The notes beneath the pieces are model-generated. The model did not search any database. It saw only the letters and a program-made list of their open reading frames with translations, and was not told where the DNA came from. Source: SXNM01 sp964586155 (GTDB lineage Bacteria > Myxococcota_A > UBA9042). From it: a stretch of DNA of 64,000 nucleotides. The stretch lies in contig CAZPHC010000008.1 of the NCBI GenBank assembly GCA_964586155.1, forward strand, positions 124,001-188,000, given 5' to 3'. Made by a program: the position numbers and the translations under genes. Shown here one piece after another: positions 10,548 to 19,535 of the stretch; the stretch's first letter is position 1; each line of letters starts with the position of its first letter.

Positions 10548-11150
10548 TCACTGGCCGATCGCCAGCGCGCCGAGCTCCACCAGCCACAAAAAAAAGATGA
10601 CGCGCGGGATGCGCAGCAGCGACACGAGCAAGAACGTGCGCCAGCGCATGCCCAGCGCGCCCGCCGCGTAGCAGGTCAGCGCGTAGGGCAGCGGCGTCAA
10701 CGCGCCGATCGCGAGGCCGATCGGGCCGTAGCGCATGATCATCGCGTGCGCCTTGGCCCCGCGCCGCGCCAGCAGCGCCGCGATCTTGGGCAGGCGCGCG
10801 AGCTGGCTGCCAAGGACGTAGGCCACCGGCCCGGCCAGCAGCGTGCCCAGACAGCCCCAGGCCACGATCTCCCAGAACGGCACGCCGCCGAGCAGGGCGA
10901 ACGTCGTCACCGCCTCCTGCGGCAGCGGCATCAGCAGCGCATCGGGCAGGAAGTAGCCGACCGCCACGGCCCAACCGCCGGTGGCCTCGACGAAGCGACG
11001 GCTCGCGTCGAGCAGCGGCGCGCGAAAGGCCAGCCCCAGACCGACCAACAACGCGAAGACCACGACGATGCCGGCCGCCATCTGCCACAGCAGCCGGCGC
11101 AGCTCCGGGCCCAGCGTGCCGACCTCGGCGACCTCGCTCTCGTCACTCAT
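10548..11150 (-). CDS. DedA/VTT-domain (SNARE-associated) membrane protein
   Basis: A 200-residue integral membrane protein with about five hydrophobic segments and the VTT/DedA pattern: an amphipathic re-entrant stretch (FLPDALLMPLPQEAVTTFALLGGVPFW, read in two parts), GTLLAGPVAYVLGSQLAR, a basic loop (ARRGAKAHAMIMRYGP) and the late TPLPYALTCYAAGALGM helix. DedA-family proteins are implicated in lipid-carrier or phospholipid flipping and membrane homeostasis. The ATG overlaps the TGA of the preceding 698-residue membrane protein as ATGA, so the two are coupled and may act together. An earlier in-frame extension overlaps that gene and was not used. Confidence 0.83.
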   Translation of the reverse strand: MSDESEVAEVGTLGPELRRLLWQMAAGIVVVFALLVGLGLAFRAPLLDASRRFVEATGGWAVAVGYFLPDALLMPLPQEAVTTFALLGGVPFWEIVAWGCLGTLLAGPVAYVLGSQLARLPKIAALLARRGAKAHAMIMRYGPIGLAIGALTPLPYALTCYAAGALGMRWRTFLLVSLLRIPRVIFFLWLVELGALAIGQ

Positions 11151-13243
11151 GGCGCACGCTCTGCCGCAGCGGGGGGCTGCACCGGGCCGCCGATGTGTCG
11201 GCGGCTGCGCGCGATCGTCTGCAGCGCCGGCAAAACTGCAAGAGGCAAAACCGGACCGGGCGGACGCAGGCCGCCGTCGCGCAGCGCCCGCCCCGAGGCC
11301 GCGCCGGCCGCGGCCTGGACCGCGGCGTCCACACGACCGAGCGGCGAAGCCCACTCGGTGAGCCCCGCGGCACGCCCGGCGTCACGGGGCTGGCAGCGGG
11401 CGCAGGCGCGCTCGGGCGGCAGCCACGGCGCCATCGACGGGCCGTCGACGCAGCGCTCGGCGTCCCCCAGCCAGCGCAAGACGAGCTCGCCGGCGGGCCC
11501 CCCCTGCAGCCGGCGATGGCGCGCCCACTCCTGCAGCCGGTGCGGCGCCGCGGCGAAGACGACGCAGGTGCCCGGCTCGACCGGCGCGGCGTGGACGAAG
11601 TAGGTCCAGCGCTTCTCTTGCAGCGCGACCTCGATGTCCGGCTCGATCGGCCGCCAGCCATGCGCCGCCGAGGTCGCGAAGTTGTAGACCGGCCAATGCG
11701 GATGCAGCACCCCGGCGATGGTCCAGCCCTCGTCGCGCAGCGCGACCGCCAGCGCCGGCAGCGACGGGTCGACCAGCGGCGCGATCTGGGCCCAGGGACG
11801 CTCGCCGATGTGCTCCTGGTAGCCCTGGTAGAGCCGGGCGTTCGAGGCTGCGATCCGTCCCGGCGCCCAGACGACCAGCAGCAGCGCCGCCGCCGCGAGC
11901 GCGCCCGCCTGCCAGCGCGGCGTCGAGCCTTGGCTCTGGGCCCACGCCGCCGTCGCGGCGCCGACCGCCGCCGCCGCCCCGAGCAGGCCCATCCACTCGA
12001 GCAACATGCCGTGCTTGAACAGGTAGTACTCACGCGGCAACGACGGCAGCAGCAGGTGCATCGCCACCAGCAGCGCGCCGGCACCGATGTTGACGAGCAA
12101 CCACGCCCCGGCCGCCCGCTGCTTGCGCCCCGCCAGGCCGAGCAGCATCGCCGCGACGCCGCCGATCGTCAGGGCCAACGCGCGGCCGGTCAGCGTCGGC
12201 GTCATCACCGAGCCCGCCTTCTTCCACGACAGCGCCAGCATCAAGCAGAAGATCAGCGCCTCGATCAGGCAGAGCAGCGCCGCGCCGCGCCAGAGCCACG
12301 GCCACGCCGTGCGCAGCAGCGGCGCCCGCGCCAGCCGCCGCAGGGCCGCGATCCCGGGCCATTCGCCCAGGCCGCGCGCGATGTCGTCGGCGACGGTCGC
12401 CGGATCGGTGGCGCCCACGGCCCAGGCCAGCATCGCCAGCGCCAGCAGCTGCTCCGGCAGGTCGATGCCGTAGACAAAGCGCAGCAGGCCGAGGCCCATC
12501 GCGGCGCCGATCCATCGACCGAGCGCCGTCCGCGCCGTCGCCACGGCCCACAAGCCCAGGTGCCACGGCAGCAGCGCGTGCAGCTGGCCGACGAAGCCCT
12601 CGGCCGCCAGGTAGTGCGTCAGGGCGAAGCCCCAGCCCTGCGCGACCCAGAGCAGGGCCAGGCCGCTGACGCTGGCGCCGACCCAGGCGGCCGCGCCCTG
12701 CCGACCCGCCGCACCGAGCGACACCGCCACGACCGCCGCGACCGCCCACGACGCCGCCGAGCCGGCGTGGATCGCCACGGCCGCGGCGTCGCCGATGTCC
12801 AGGCCCCAGAGCTGCGAGACCGACCACGCCATCGCATGCCAGCCGGTGAAGCCGACGTAGACCTGCGGCATCCGGTCGACCAGCTGCTCAGCGAGCGAGA
12901 GGTGGTTGCCGAAGTCGCCGCCGCCGACGGTGACGAGGCCGCCTTCGGTCGTCAGCACCAGCTGCTGCACCAGCGAGCCGACGACGGCCCAGGCGGTGAG
13001 CACGCCCGGCACTGCGGCCGCCCATGGCACGCCGCCAGCCCGCAGCGACGCCCGCAGCAGCAGCAGCGCCACCAGGCCGATGGCCCCCGCGCCCAGCCAC
13101 GCCGCCGTCGCCATCGGCACGCCGAGGGTGTGGCGGAACGCCGCGCCGGCCGTCCACGCGACCACGCACGCCACCGGCACGCCGACGGCGACAGCGAGCA
13201 ACAGGGCTGCGGCACGGCTCGGTGCCGCGGGTGCGCTCGTCAT
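11147..13243 (-). CDS. Large polytopic membrane protein of unknown function
   Basis: 698 residues with roughly a dozen or more hydrophobic helices, then a soluble C-terminal part of about 200 residues. After the first helices comes a conserved-looking hydrophilic stretch (VGGGDFGNHLSLAEQLV), placed like the acidic loop of membrane glycosyltransferases of the GT-C type; that similarity is only suggestive. The C-terminal part (IAGVLHPHWPVYNFATSAAH) also resembles the soluble tail of such enzymes. I do not recognise the family. ATG 13243 lies 12 bases after the stop of the secreted protein gene upstream, and its stop overlaps the DedA start. An in-frame TTG at 13249 is less likely. A glycosyl- or lipid-transfer role at the membrane is a guess from topology. 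Confidence 0.75.
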   Translation of the reverse strand: MTSAPAAPSRAAALLLAVAVGVPVACVVAWTAGAAFRHTLGVPMATAAWLGAGAIGLVALLLLRASLRAGGVPWAAAVPGVLTAWAVVGSLVQQLVLTTEGGLVTVGGGDFGNHLSLAEQLVDRMPQVYVGFTGWHAMAWSVSQLWGLDIGDAAAVAIHAGSAASWAVAAVVAVSLGAAGRQGAAAWVGASVSGLALLWVAQGWGFALTHYLAAEGFVGQLHALLPWHLGLWAVATARTALGRWIGAAMGLGLLRFVYGIDLPEQLLALAMLAWAVGATDPATVADDIARGLGEWPGIAALRRLARAPLLRTAWPWLWRGAALLCLIEALIFCLMLALSWKKAGSVMTPTLTGRALALTIGGVAAMLLGLAGRKQRAAGAWLLVNIGAGALLVAMHLLLPSLPREYYLFKHGMLLEWMGLLGAAAAVGAATAAWAQSQGSTPRWQAGALAAAALLLVVWAPGRIAASNARLYQGYQEHIGERPWAQIAPLVDPSLPALAVALRDEGWTIAGVLHPHWPVYNFATSAAHGWRPIEPDIEVALQEKRWTYFVHAAPVEPGTCVVFAAAPHRLQEWARHRRLQGGPAGELVLRWLGDAERCVDGPSMAPWLPPERACARCQPRDAGRAAGLTEWASPLGRVDAAVQAAAGAASGRALRDGGLRPPGPVLPLAVLPALQTIARSRRHIGGPVQPPAAAERAP

Positions 13244-13255
13244 CCACAAACCGGT

Positions 13256-15487
13256 CTACTTCTTGTCGTTGGTCGAGCAGAGGTACTTGCTCGTGCTGTA
13301 GCTGCAGGAGCCGTCGTTGAACTGGATGTTGTTGGCGTCGTAGTTGTACATCGACAGCCAGCAATTCGCGTCGTAGTCGCCGTTCGGCTCGCTGTAGGTG
13401 CTGTCGCGCAGCCACCAGCGGCCACCGTCACCGACCTTCCAATCGTTGCAGCCCGAGCCGTAGCTGGCGGGGTCGCGCATGACGCAGCCGGTGTAGTTGC
13501 CGCCGTTGCCCGACTTGGTCACGCCCGGGATCGTGGCGAAGTAGCCGCTGCCGAACTTGGCCAGCATCCACGTCCACTGCGCCTTGGAGCGCGGGTAGAC
13601 GATGTTGAGGCCGTAGGTCTTGCAGGTGTCGTTGTCGGTCGAGCGCGACGTCACGATGCCGCTGTCCACCGGGAAGTAGGTGTAGCCGCCGCCCTCGGTC
13701 GTCATGTCGCATTGCACCGCGACGACGTCGCCGTTCTTGGGCGTCGCGATCCAGTAGCTGCCGTCGGTCGCCTTGCCGCCGCCGGCCGCGTACTTGGTCA
13801 GGATGTCGAGGCAGCTGGTGCCGGGCTTGTCCTTGACCGTGCCGTAGCCGGGCTGGCAGGCGTTGGTGCAGCCGTCGGTGTCGACCTTGTTGCCGTCGTC
13901 GCACTGCTCGTTGCCCACCTTCTTGCCGTCGCCGCAGACCGTCTGGCAGGTCGACGAGCAGCCGTCGCCGTCGGTGTTGTTGCCGTCGTCGCATTGCTCG
14001 TTGCTCTCGAGGATGCCGTTGCCGCAGGTGTCGGCCAGCGTCCGCCAGACCGATCCGTCGCAGTAGCGCAGCGACTTCGACGCCTTGTCGAAGTAGAGCG
14101 TGCCCATGTGGTTCTCGGTGCAGGGCAGCGGCGCGGCGGCCAGCGGCTGCAGTTGTAGCGACGAGGTCGCGGCGACCTTCTTGGTCGAGATCGTCTTGGC
14201 CTCGACCGACCAGTCGACGATCACGCCATCGGTCTTCTTCGTCAGGTCACAGAGCGCGCCGTTGCCGGGCGCTTGCGGCAGGCAGTAGCTCGAGTCCGTC
14301 ACCAGCAGCGTCCAGTCGCCCTTGGGGTTGCCGCCGATCCAGGCCGCCAGATCGCCCGACTTCGGCGCGATCTTGTCGCTCCAGCTCGCCTTGAGGCTCT
14401 TGGCGTCCTTGTCGCCACAGGGGTCGCAGAGCGTGTAGCCGACCTTCTTGTCGTTGGGCGGCAGCAGGCGCACGCGCACCGTCGACAGGTCCGTGTTCGT
14501 CACCTGCACCGTCACCGTGATCGCCAGCGCCTCGCCCAGATCGGGGAACGAGACCAGCGACGTCGCGTCCGAGCCGGTGTTGTCGGGGATCGCGACGTTC
14601 GACTGCTGCGCTCCCTGCGCGTCGACGAACTGGTTGCTGAGCAGGCCGGCCGAGAGCCCGGCGATGCCGTCGGCCGGGGCGCCCGCCGCGACGGCCTTGC
14701 ACACGAGCGAGCCGTCGCTGCCGATGCCGGTCACGGCCTCGCCCGACTTGCAGCTGCCCGACGCGGTCTTGATCCCGGTGAGCTTGCTGCCGTCGCCGAC
14801 GAACGAGGTCGCGGTCACGGTCTTGGCCACGACGTCGCCGGCGAAGGTGCCGTTCTTGGCCTTGATCGAGTTGCCGCCGAGGTCGACGTCGCCGTCGAAG
14901 TTCAGCTCGGCGACCGAGACGCAGCCCGTGCAGGCGAGATCGAGCGCGGCGCCGCCCTTGGTGGTGCTGGCCGCGTAGTTGAAGCCAGCGGCCGACGCGC
15001 CGATGCAGCCGCTGCACTCCAGGCTGCTGGCCACGCCCGCGCGCATCGCGTACGGCGTCGCGGTCAGCGCCTGGCGCGGCAGCTCCGGATCGGCGCCGAC
15101 CTTGACGCCCAGCCAGACCTTGCCGCTGGCGAGCGCGCTGGCCGGGATCGGCGTCGACGCGCCAGCGACCCACGAGAAGCGCCCGGCCGTGATCGTCACG
15201 TCGGCGAGCTCGGTCCAGAGCGCGTTGCCGGCCTGCGCGGCGTCCCAGAGCGTCAGCGTGAGCTTGTAGCTGCCGTCGGCCGCCGGGGTGCCTCCCGCCG
15301 CCAGCAGCAGGCCCTCGATCTGGGTCGTGCCCGGCACCGCGGCTGCAGCCGGGATCGCGAGCAGCAGCGCCAGCAGCGCCAGCAGGGGTCGCCACCAGAC
15401 AGGTGTTGCGCCACGCCGCGGCTGGTCGTGGCGCTGGCGAGGCGATGCGGGGCGCGACTGGGACGGGGCGGTGCGGAGTGGGACCAT
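13256..15487 (-). CDS. Secreted multidomain protein: P-domain-like, Cys repeats, fibrinogen-like C-terminus
   Basis: 743 residues. A basic N-region and hydrophobic stretch ending AIPAAAA form a Sec signal peptide. Residues about 50-270 are an N-terminal region shared with the product of 17474-19444. Residues about 275-430 resemble the P/Homo B beta-sandwich of proprotein convertases (IPDNTGSDATSLVSFPDLG, then GNPKGDWTLLVTD). Two DUF4215-type Cys repeats follow (CGNGILESNEQCDDGNN, CGDGKKVGNEQCDDGNK). The C-terminal 190 residues resemble a fibrinogen-C-like domain (SCLDILTKYA, VQCDMTTEGGGYTYF). AGGGGAG lies six bases before ATG 15487, and TAGGCT at 15515-15520 could be its -10 box. A surface-binding or matrix role is inferred. 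It is followed 12 bases later by the large membrane protein gene. Confidence 0.85.
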   Translation of the reverse strand: MVPLRTAPSQSRPASPRQRHDQPRRGATPVWWRPLLALLALLLAIPAAAAVPGTTQIEGLLLAAGGTPAADGSYKLTLTLWDAAQAGNALWTELADVTITAGRFSWVAGASTPIPASALASGKVWLGVKVGADPELPRQALTATPYAMRAGVASSLECSGCIGASAAGFNYAASTTKGGAALDLACTGCVSVAELNFDGDVDLGGNSIKAKNGTFAGDVVAKTVTATSFVGDGSKLTGIKTASGSCKSGEAVTGIGSDGSLVCKAVAAGAPADGIAGLSAGLLSNQFVDAQGAQQSNVAIPDNTGSDATSLVSFPDLGEALAITVTVQVTNTDLSTVRVRLLPPNDKKVGYTLCDPCGDKDAKSLKASWSDKIAPKSGDLAAWIGGNPKGDWTLLVTDSSYCLPQAPGNGALCDLTKKTDGVIVDWSVEAKTISTKKVAATSSLQLQPLAAAPLPCTENHMGTLYFDKASKSLRYCDGSVWRTLADTCGNGILESNEQCDDGNNTDGDGCSSTCQTVCGDGKKVGNEQCDDGNKVDTDGCTNACQPGYGTVKDKPGTSCLDILTKYAAGGGKATDGSYWIATPKNGDVVAVQCDMTTEGGGYTYFPVDSGIVTSRSTDNDTCKTYGLNIVYPRSKAQWTWMLAKFGSGYFATIPGVTKSGNGGNYTGCVMRDPASYGSGCNDWKVGDGGRWWLRDSTYSEPNGDYDANCWLSMYNYDANNIQFNDGSCSYSTSKYLCSTNDKK

Positions 15488-15586
15488 CTTGAACTCCCCT
15501 GTGAGGACCGCAGCAGCCTAGCAAGGCCGGGACCGATCGCCTAGACATCGCACAGATCTGCCGAGGCGTCGTGGTCTGGCGTCCGG

Positions 15587-17014
15587 TCAGGCGTGCGGCA
15601 CGGGCGGCGGCTCGTCGTCGTCGAGGAAGTCGATCATCTCAGGCATGAGGTCGAAGTCCTCGCTCGGAGGTGCGGCCGTGGCGGCGGACAAGGCCGGGAT
15701 CGCCGCCTGGCGAGACGGGGTTGGCCGCGTCGCTAGCGAAGGCCGCAGCGTCGCTTGGGCCTTGGGCGGGGGCCCCGGCGGCGGCGCCTTCGACCGCGGG
15801 GCCGGCGCGCTGGCGCTGGTCGTCTCGGACGCGGCGGCGTGGGCGCTGGTCACCGTCGGCGGCGGCGCCACGGGCGGCATCGGGCTGCCGTGCCCGGGCG
15901 TGATCTGGACCGCCGGCATGTTCGCCCGCGTCCGCGACGTCGCGACCTGGGCGATGCTGCGCGGCGCGCGGCGGATGCCGACGGTGCGCGTGGCGTCGTT
16001 GGCCGCAGGGCCGACCGGGCGCGGCGGCAACGGCGCCGGCGCGACGCCTCGGCCGCGATCGCGCAGCGCGGCGCGCATCTCGGCCGCGTCGGCGAAGCGC
16101 TCCTCGGGGGTCTTGGCCAGCGCCCGCAGCACGATCGTCGCCAGCGCCTCGTCGAGATCGGCGCGGAACTCTCGCGGATCGGGCACCGGCGACAGGACGT
16201 GGTGCATCATCGTCATCAGCGGGTTGTCTTCGTCGGGGTACGGCGTCCGGCCCGTCAGGCATTGGAACAGGATGACCCCGACCGAGTAGAGGTCCGCGCG
16301 GCCGTCGACCGCCGCGCCTCGGGCCTGCTCCGGGCTCATGTAGGCCGGCGTGCCCAGGACCTGACCGACCCGCGTCATCTCGCTGCCTTCGCGGCGCGCG
16401 ACGCCGAAATCGATGACCTTGATGATGCGGCCGCGCTCGCCCACGCGGTGCAGGAAGACGTTGTCTGGCTTCAGATCGCGGTGGACCAGGCCGACGCCGT
16501 GGGCCTCGATCAAGCTGCTCAGCACGCCGTTGGCGACGTGCACCGCCTCGTCGATCGGCATCGGCTGCTGGTCGCGGCGCAAGTGGCGCAGGCGATGGGT
16601 CAGCGTCGCGCCGTTGAGCCGCTCCATCAGCAGCAGCAGCTGGCCGTCGAGGGTCTGGCCGACGTCGAAGACGCGGATCGTGTTGCCGTGGACCAGGCGG
16701 CTGGTGATGTCGGCCTCGCGCACGAAGCGGCGGATGATGTCCGGGTCGGCGGCGATGTACGCCTTGGACATCACCTTGATCGCCAGCGGGACACCGGTGC
16801 GTTCGTCGACGCCGCCGTAGACGCGGGCGAAGCCGCCGGCGCCGATCACGTCGACCACGCGGATATGGCCGTCGAGCAGGACGTTCGGCCCGATCGCCGC
16901 ACCATCGCACGCGATCGGCCGCACGGTGCCGGCGCCGTCGGCCGGACACGACCGGTCCGCGGTGCGATCACCGCAGATGGGACAGATGCGCAGCGGAATG
17001 TCGTCGCCGGGCAT
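15587..17014 (-). CDS. Hanks-type serine/threonine protein kinase with N-terminal Cys tag
   Basis: 475 residues. The N-terminus carries a Cys pair arrangement (CPICGDR...SCPADG) like that of the kinase at 4441-6573. The kinase domain spans about residues 51-320: glycine loop GAGGFARVY, K80, HRD (D180) with LKPDN, DFG (D202) and YMSPEQA. The C-terminal third is Pro/Ala/Arg/Thr-rich and without a membrane helix, so this kinase is probably cytosolic. It lies between two divergently arranged paralogous secreted-protein genes, so a regulatory link to them is possible but unproven. ATG 17014 is listed; an in-frame GTG at 17020 has a better-placed GAGG (six bases) and may be the true start, adding two residues. 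Confidence 0.92.
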   Translation of the reverse strand: MPGDDIPLRICPICGDRTADRSCPADGAGTVRPIACDGAAIGPNVLLDGHIRVVDVIGAGGFARVYGGVDERTGVPLAIKVMSKAYIAADPDIIRRFVREADITSRLVHGNTIRVFDVGQTLDGQLLLLMERLNGATLTHRLRHLRRDQQPMPIDEAVHVANGVLSSLIEAHGVGLVHRDLKPDNVFLHRVGERGRIIKVIDFGVARREGSEMTRVGQVLGTPAYMSPEQARGAAVDGRADLYSVGVILFQCLTGRTPYPDEDNPLMTMMHHVLSPVPDPREFRADLDEALATIVLRALAKTPEERFADAAEMRAALRDRGRGVAPAPLPPRPVGPAANDATRTVGIRRAPRSIAQVATSRTRANMPAVQITPGHGSPMPPVAPPPTVTSAHAAASETTSASAPAPRSKAPPPGPPPKAQATLRPSLATRPTPSRQAAIPALSAATAAPPSEDFDLMPEMIDFLDDDEPPPVPHA

Positions 17015-17473
17015 CGGCACGGGCAACCTCGTGTAGCGACAGCGCGGCGCTGCCACGGCTCGCACGCGGTCGCCGCTGCGACCCGCACTGGCCACGCGAC
17101 AGCCCGCATCCCTGCCTCACCCGACCCCGTCCCAGAGGCTAGCCGCCAAGGTCGGCAGCGACAAGCACGGGGTTCACAATCCCTGGCCACCGAGCTGCCG
17201 CAACTGCGGGCGAACCCAGGCCGTGTCATTCGTTTTGACGCCATACGGTTCACAAAACTGCACCATTGCGCATCGAGTGTTGCGATCCGAGGTGGCCATC
17301 GCTACGCTCCTCGGGTGGCTCGCCCCTCGTCGCGTCGACGTCTCCGGTGTCGTGCGTGGCGGTCCGGGCCCCCCGGCGGCGCGTTCGTGTGTCGTCAAAC
17401 CGCGATGGCGCGCTGCGTCCCCAATCTGTCGTGAGCGGCGGTGCCGCCCCGACCTACCAAGTGAGGATTCCCG
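17015..17473. other. Divergent intergenic region without a gene
   Basis: 459 bases between the kinase (leftward) and the secreted protein (rightward). No credible coding frame is seen. It holds one reasonable rightward promoter (17280-17308) and is less GC-rich around 17220-17290 than the flanking genes. No hairpin followed by a T-run, tRNA or long palindrome was found. Confidence 0.6.
17280..17308 (+). promoter_or_regulatory. Candidate sigma-70-type promoter
   Basis: TTGCGA (17280-17285) and TACGCT (17303-17308) are separated by 17 bases. The -10 fits TAnnnT and the -35 keeps TTG and the final A. It would give a leader of roughly 160 bases before the secreted protein gene at 17474. The same GCTACGCT-like -10 recurs upstream of several other genes here. 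Confidence 0.4.
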
Positions 17474-19444
17474 ATGCGTACAGCTGCACGATCGACGCTG
17501 CAAGCGCTCTTCGCCGTCGCGATGGGCGTTTGCTTCGCCCTTCCGGCGGTCGCCGCCGTCCCGACCTCGACGCTCGTCGAAGGTGTCCTGACGTCGTCGG
17601 GCGGTGCGCCTGCGGCGGACGGCGACTACCAGGTGACGTTCTCGCTCTACACCACCGCCAGTGGCGGCAACGCGACGTGGACCGAAGGCCCGGTCAAGGT
17701 CGCCATCACCGGCGGCCGCTTCCACTACGCCATGGGCGCGACCAAGGCGATCACGCCGGCGGCGCTGGCCGGCATGACCGAGGCCTGGCTGGGCATCAAG
17801 GTCGGCGCCGATCCCGAGCTGCCGCGGCAGAAGCTGCAGGCCGTGCCCTACGCGATCAACGCGGGCTGGGCGGCCACGGCGGCCAAGCTCGAGTGCGACG
17901 GCTGCCTCGACGCGCAGTCCTTCGCCAACGGCAGCATCGCCTCGGCCAAGATCGGCTTCAACTACGCCGGCAGCTCGACCAAGGGTGGCCCGGCGCTCGA
18001 CCTCGAGTGCAGCGGCTGCGTCAAGGTCTCGGAGCTCGCCTTCGACGGTGACGTCGACCTCGCGGGCAACTCGCTCAAGGCCAAGAACGGCACCTTCGCG
18101 GGTGACGTCGTCGCCAAGACGGTGACCGCGACCTCGTTCGTCGGCGACGGCAGCAAGCTCACCGGCATCAAGACCCCGGCCGGCACCTGCAGCAAGGCCG
18201 GCGAGGTGGTCAAGGGCATCAACGCCGACGGCACGCTCGCCTGCGTCGCCGCGCTCGATCCCACGGCGCTGCCGAAGGACGGCCTGAACGAGATCAGCAA
18301 CGATCTCATCAGCAACCAGTTCATCGACACGATCAGCGCCGACGTCAAGAACGTGCCGATCCCCGACTTCACCGGCACCGAGGGCGTCAGCAACCTGACC
18401 TTCCCCGACATCGGCATCGCCCAGACGATCGAGGTCACGGTCCACGTGACCAACACCAACCTGAACAAGCTCTCGCTCGTGCTGCTGCCGCCGGACGACA
18501 AGAAGACCGGCTACACGCTCTGCGACCCCTGCGCCGCCGACGACACGGTCAAGATCTTCAAGGTCACGTACCCGCCGGCCAAGCAGAAGACCGGCGACGT
18601 CACCGACTGGATCGGCAAGAACCCCAAGGGCTTGTGGAACCTCAAGGCCAAGGACGTCGAGTACTGCGTGCCGCAGAAGCCGGGCAACGCGCCCTACTGC
18701 GACACCACCAAGAAGACCGACGGCCTGATCGTCGACTGGTCGATCAAGATCCAGACGCTGAGCAACCAGAAGGTCGCCTTCGCCTCGGACATCCTGGCCA
18801 ACAAGGACGCGATCTTCTCGAACGGCATCACGATCAAGGCCTCGACCGGCCTTTGTGACGCCGCGCACAAGGGTCAGATCCGCTGGCTGACCGGCAAGGG
18901 CATGATGGCCTGCAACGGCAGCGCCTGGGTCAGCGCCGCCGCGACTCCGGCAGTCTACCAGGGCTACTGCACGCTCAACCGCTACTACGTCTCGAACTGG
19001 AACTGGTACTGCCTCAACAAGACCAGCCTGAATACCGCGACCGACTACATCACTGTCAGCACCTACGCGCCACCCTCTGGCACGACCAGCAACACCTACG
19101 ACGCGCAGTGGCAAGGAGCGAACAACCCGAACAAGATCGGCCGCATCGACGTCAAGATTCCAGGCTACTACCGCGTGTCCTGGCACATTCGCAGCCAGCC
19201 CTACGCCTATTGGGACACGCAGATCTTGGTCAACGGCACGGGCGTGAGCTACTCGCAGACCTATCGCCCGGCAAGCTACCTTGACGATACGCACCGGCAC
19301 AGCAAGGTCGTGAAGCTGGCCGCGGGCGATAAGATTGACTTCCGTTCGTATCCCCAGAGCGCCGACAACACCAGCAACTACGCATGGTTCTCTGGTCCAG
19401 AGAACTCCTACGTCGAAGTCGAGTATCTCGGCTCCGACTGGTAG
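17474..19444 (+). CDS. Secreted protein with P-domain-like region; paralogue of 13256-15487
   Basis: 656 residues with a clear signal peptide (MRTAARSTLQALFAVAMG to PAVAA). Residues about 30-440 are collinear with the product of 13256-15487, including GDGSKLTGIK, IPDFTGTEGVSNLTFPDIG and GKNPKGLWNLK of a P-domain-like sandwich. The C-terminal 190 residues differ completely: no Cys repeats or fibrinogen-like part, but a Tyr/Asn/Ser-rich segment (YYRVSWHIRSQPYAYWDTQ, VVKLAAGDKIDFRSY) that could be a C1q/TNF-like jelly roll. Base composition falls in that C-terminal part, consistent with domain exchange or transfer. ATG 17474 has GAGG seven bases upstream. A strong terminator follows at 19463. 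Surface function is inferred. Confidence 0.85.
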   Translation: MRTAARSTLQALFAVAMGVCFALPAVAAVPTSTLVEGVLTSSGGAPAADGDYQVTFSLYTTASGGNATWTEGPVKVAITGGRFHYAMGATKAITPAALAGMTEAWLGIKVGADPELPRQKLQAVPYAINAGWAATAAKLECDGCLDAQSFANGSIASAKIGFNYAGSSTKGGPALDLECSGCVKVSELAFDGDVDLAGNSLKAKNGTFAGDVVAKTVTATSFVGDGSKLTGIKTPAGTCSKAGEVVKGINADGTLACVAALDPTALPKDGLNEISNDLISNQFIDTISADVKNVPIPDFTGTEGVSNLTFPDIGIAQTIEVTVHVTNTNLNKLSLVLLPPDDKKTGYTLCDPCAADDTVKIFKVTYPPAKQKTGDVTDWIGKNPKGLWNLKAKDVEYCVPQKPGNAPYCDTTKKTDGLIVDWSIKIQTLSNQKVAFASDILANKDAIFSNGITIKASTGLCDAAHKGQIRWLTGKGMMACNGSAWVSAAATPAVYQGYCTLNRYYVSNWNWYCLNKTSLNTATDYITVSTYAPPSGTTSNTYDAQWQGANNPNKIGRIDVKIPGYYRVSWHIRSQPYAYWDTQILVNGTGVSYSQTYRPASYLDDTHRHSKVVKLAAGDKIDFRSYPQSADNTSNYAWFSGPENSYVEVEYLGSDW

Positions 19445-19462
19445 CCGCGTCGGCACAACCGC

Positions 19463-19504
19463 GCAGGCGGCCGGCCCCTCGGGGTCGGCCGTCTGCCGTT
19501 TTGG
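19463..19504 (+). terminator. Rho-independent terminator
   Basis: A stem of about 16 pairs (left arm GCAGGCGGCCGGCCCC, right arm GGGGTCGGCCGTCTGC; two positions pair only as G-U) with a tiny loop, followed by CGTTTT. It begins 18 bases after the stop of the secreted protein gene. Confidence 0.8.
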
Positions 19505-19535
19505 GCGTTGTCTTGGAGGATGGGCCCGGCTGGGC

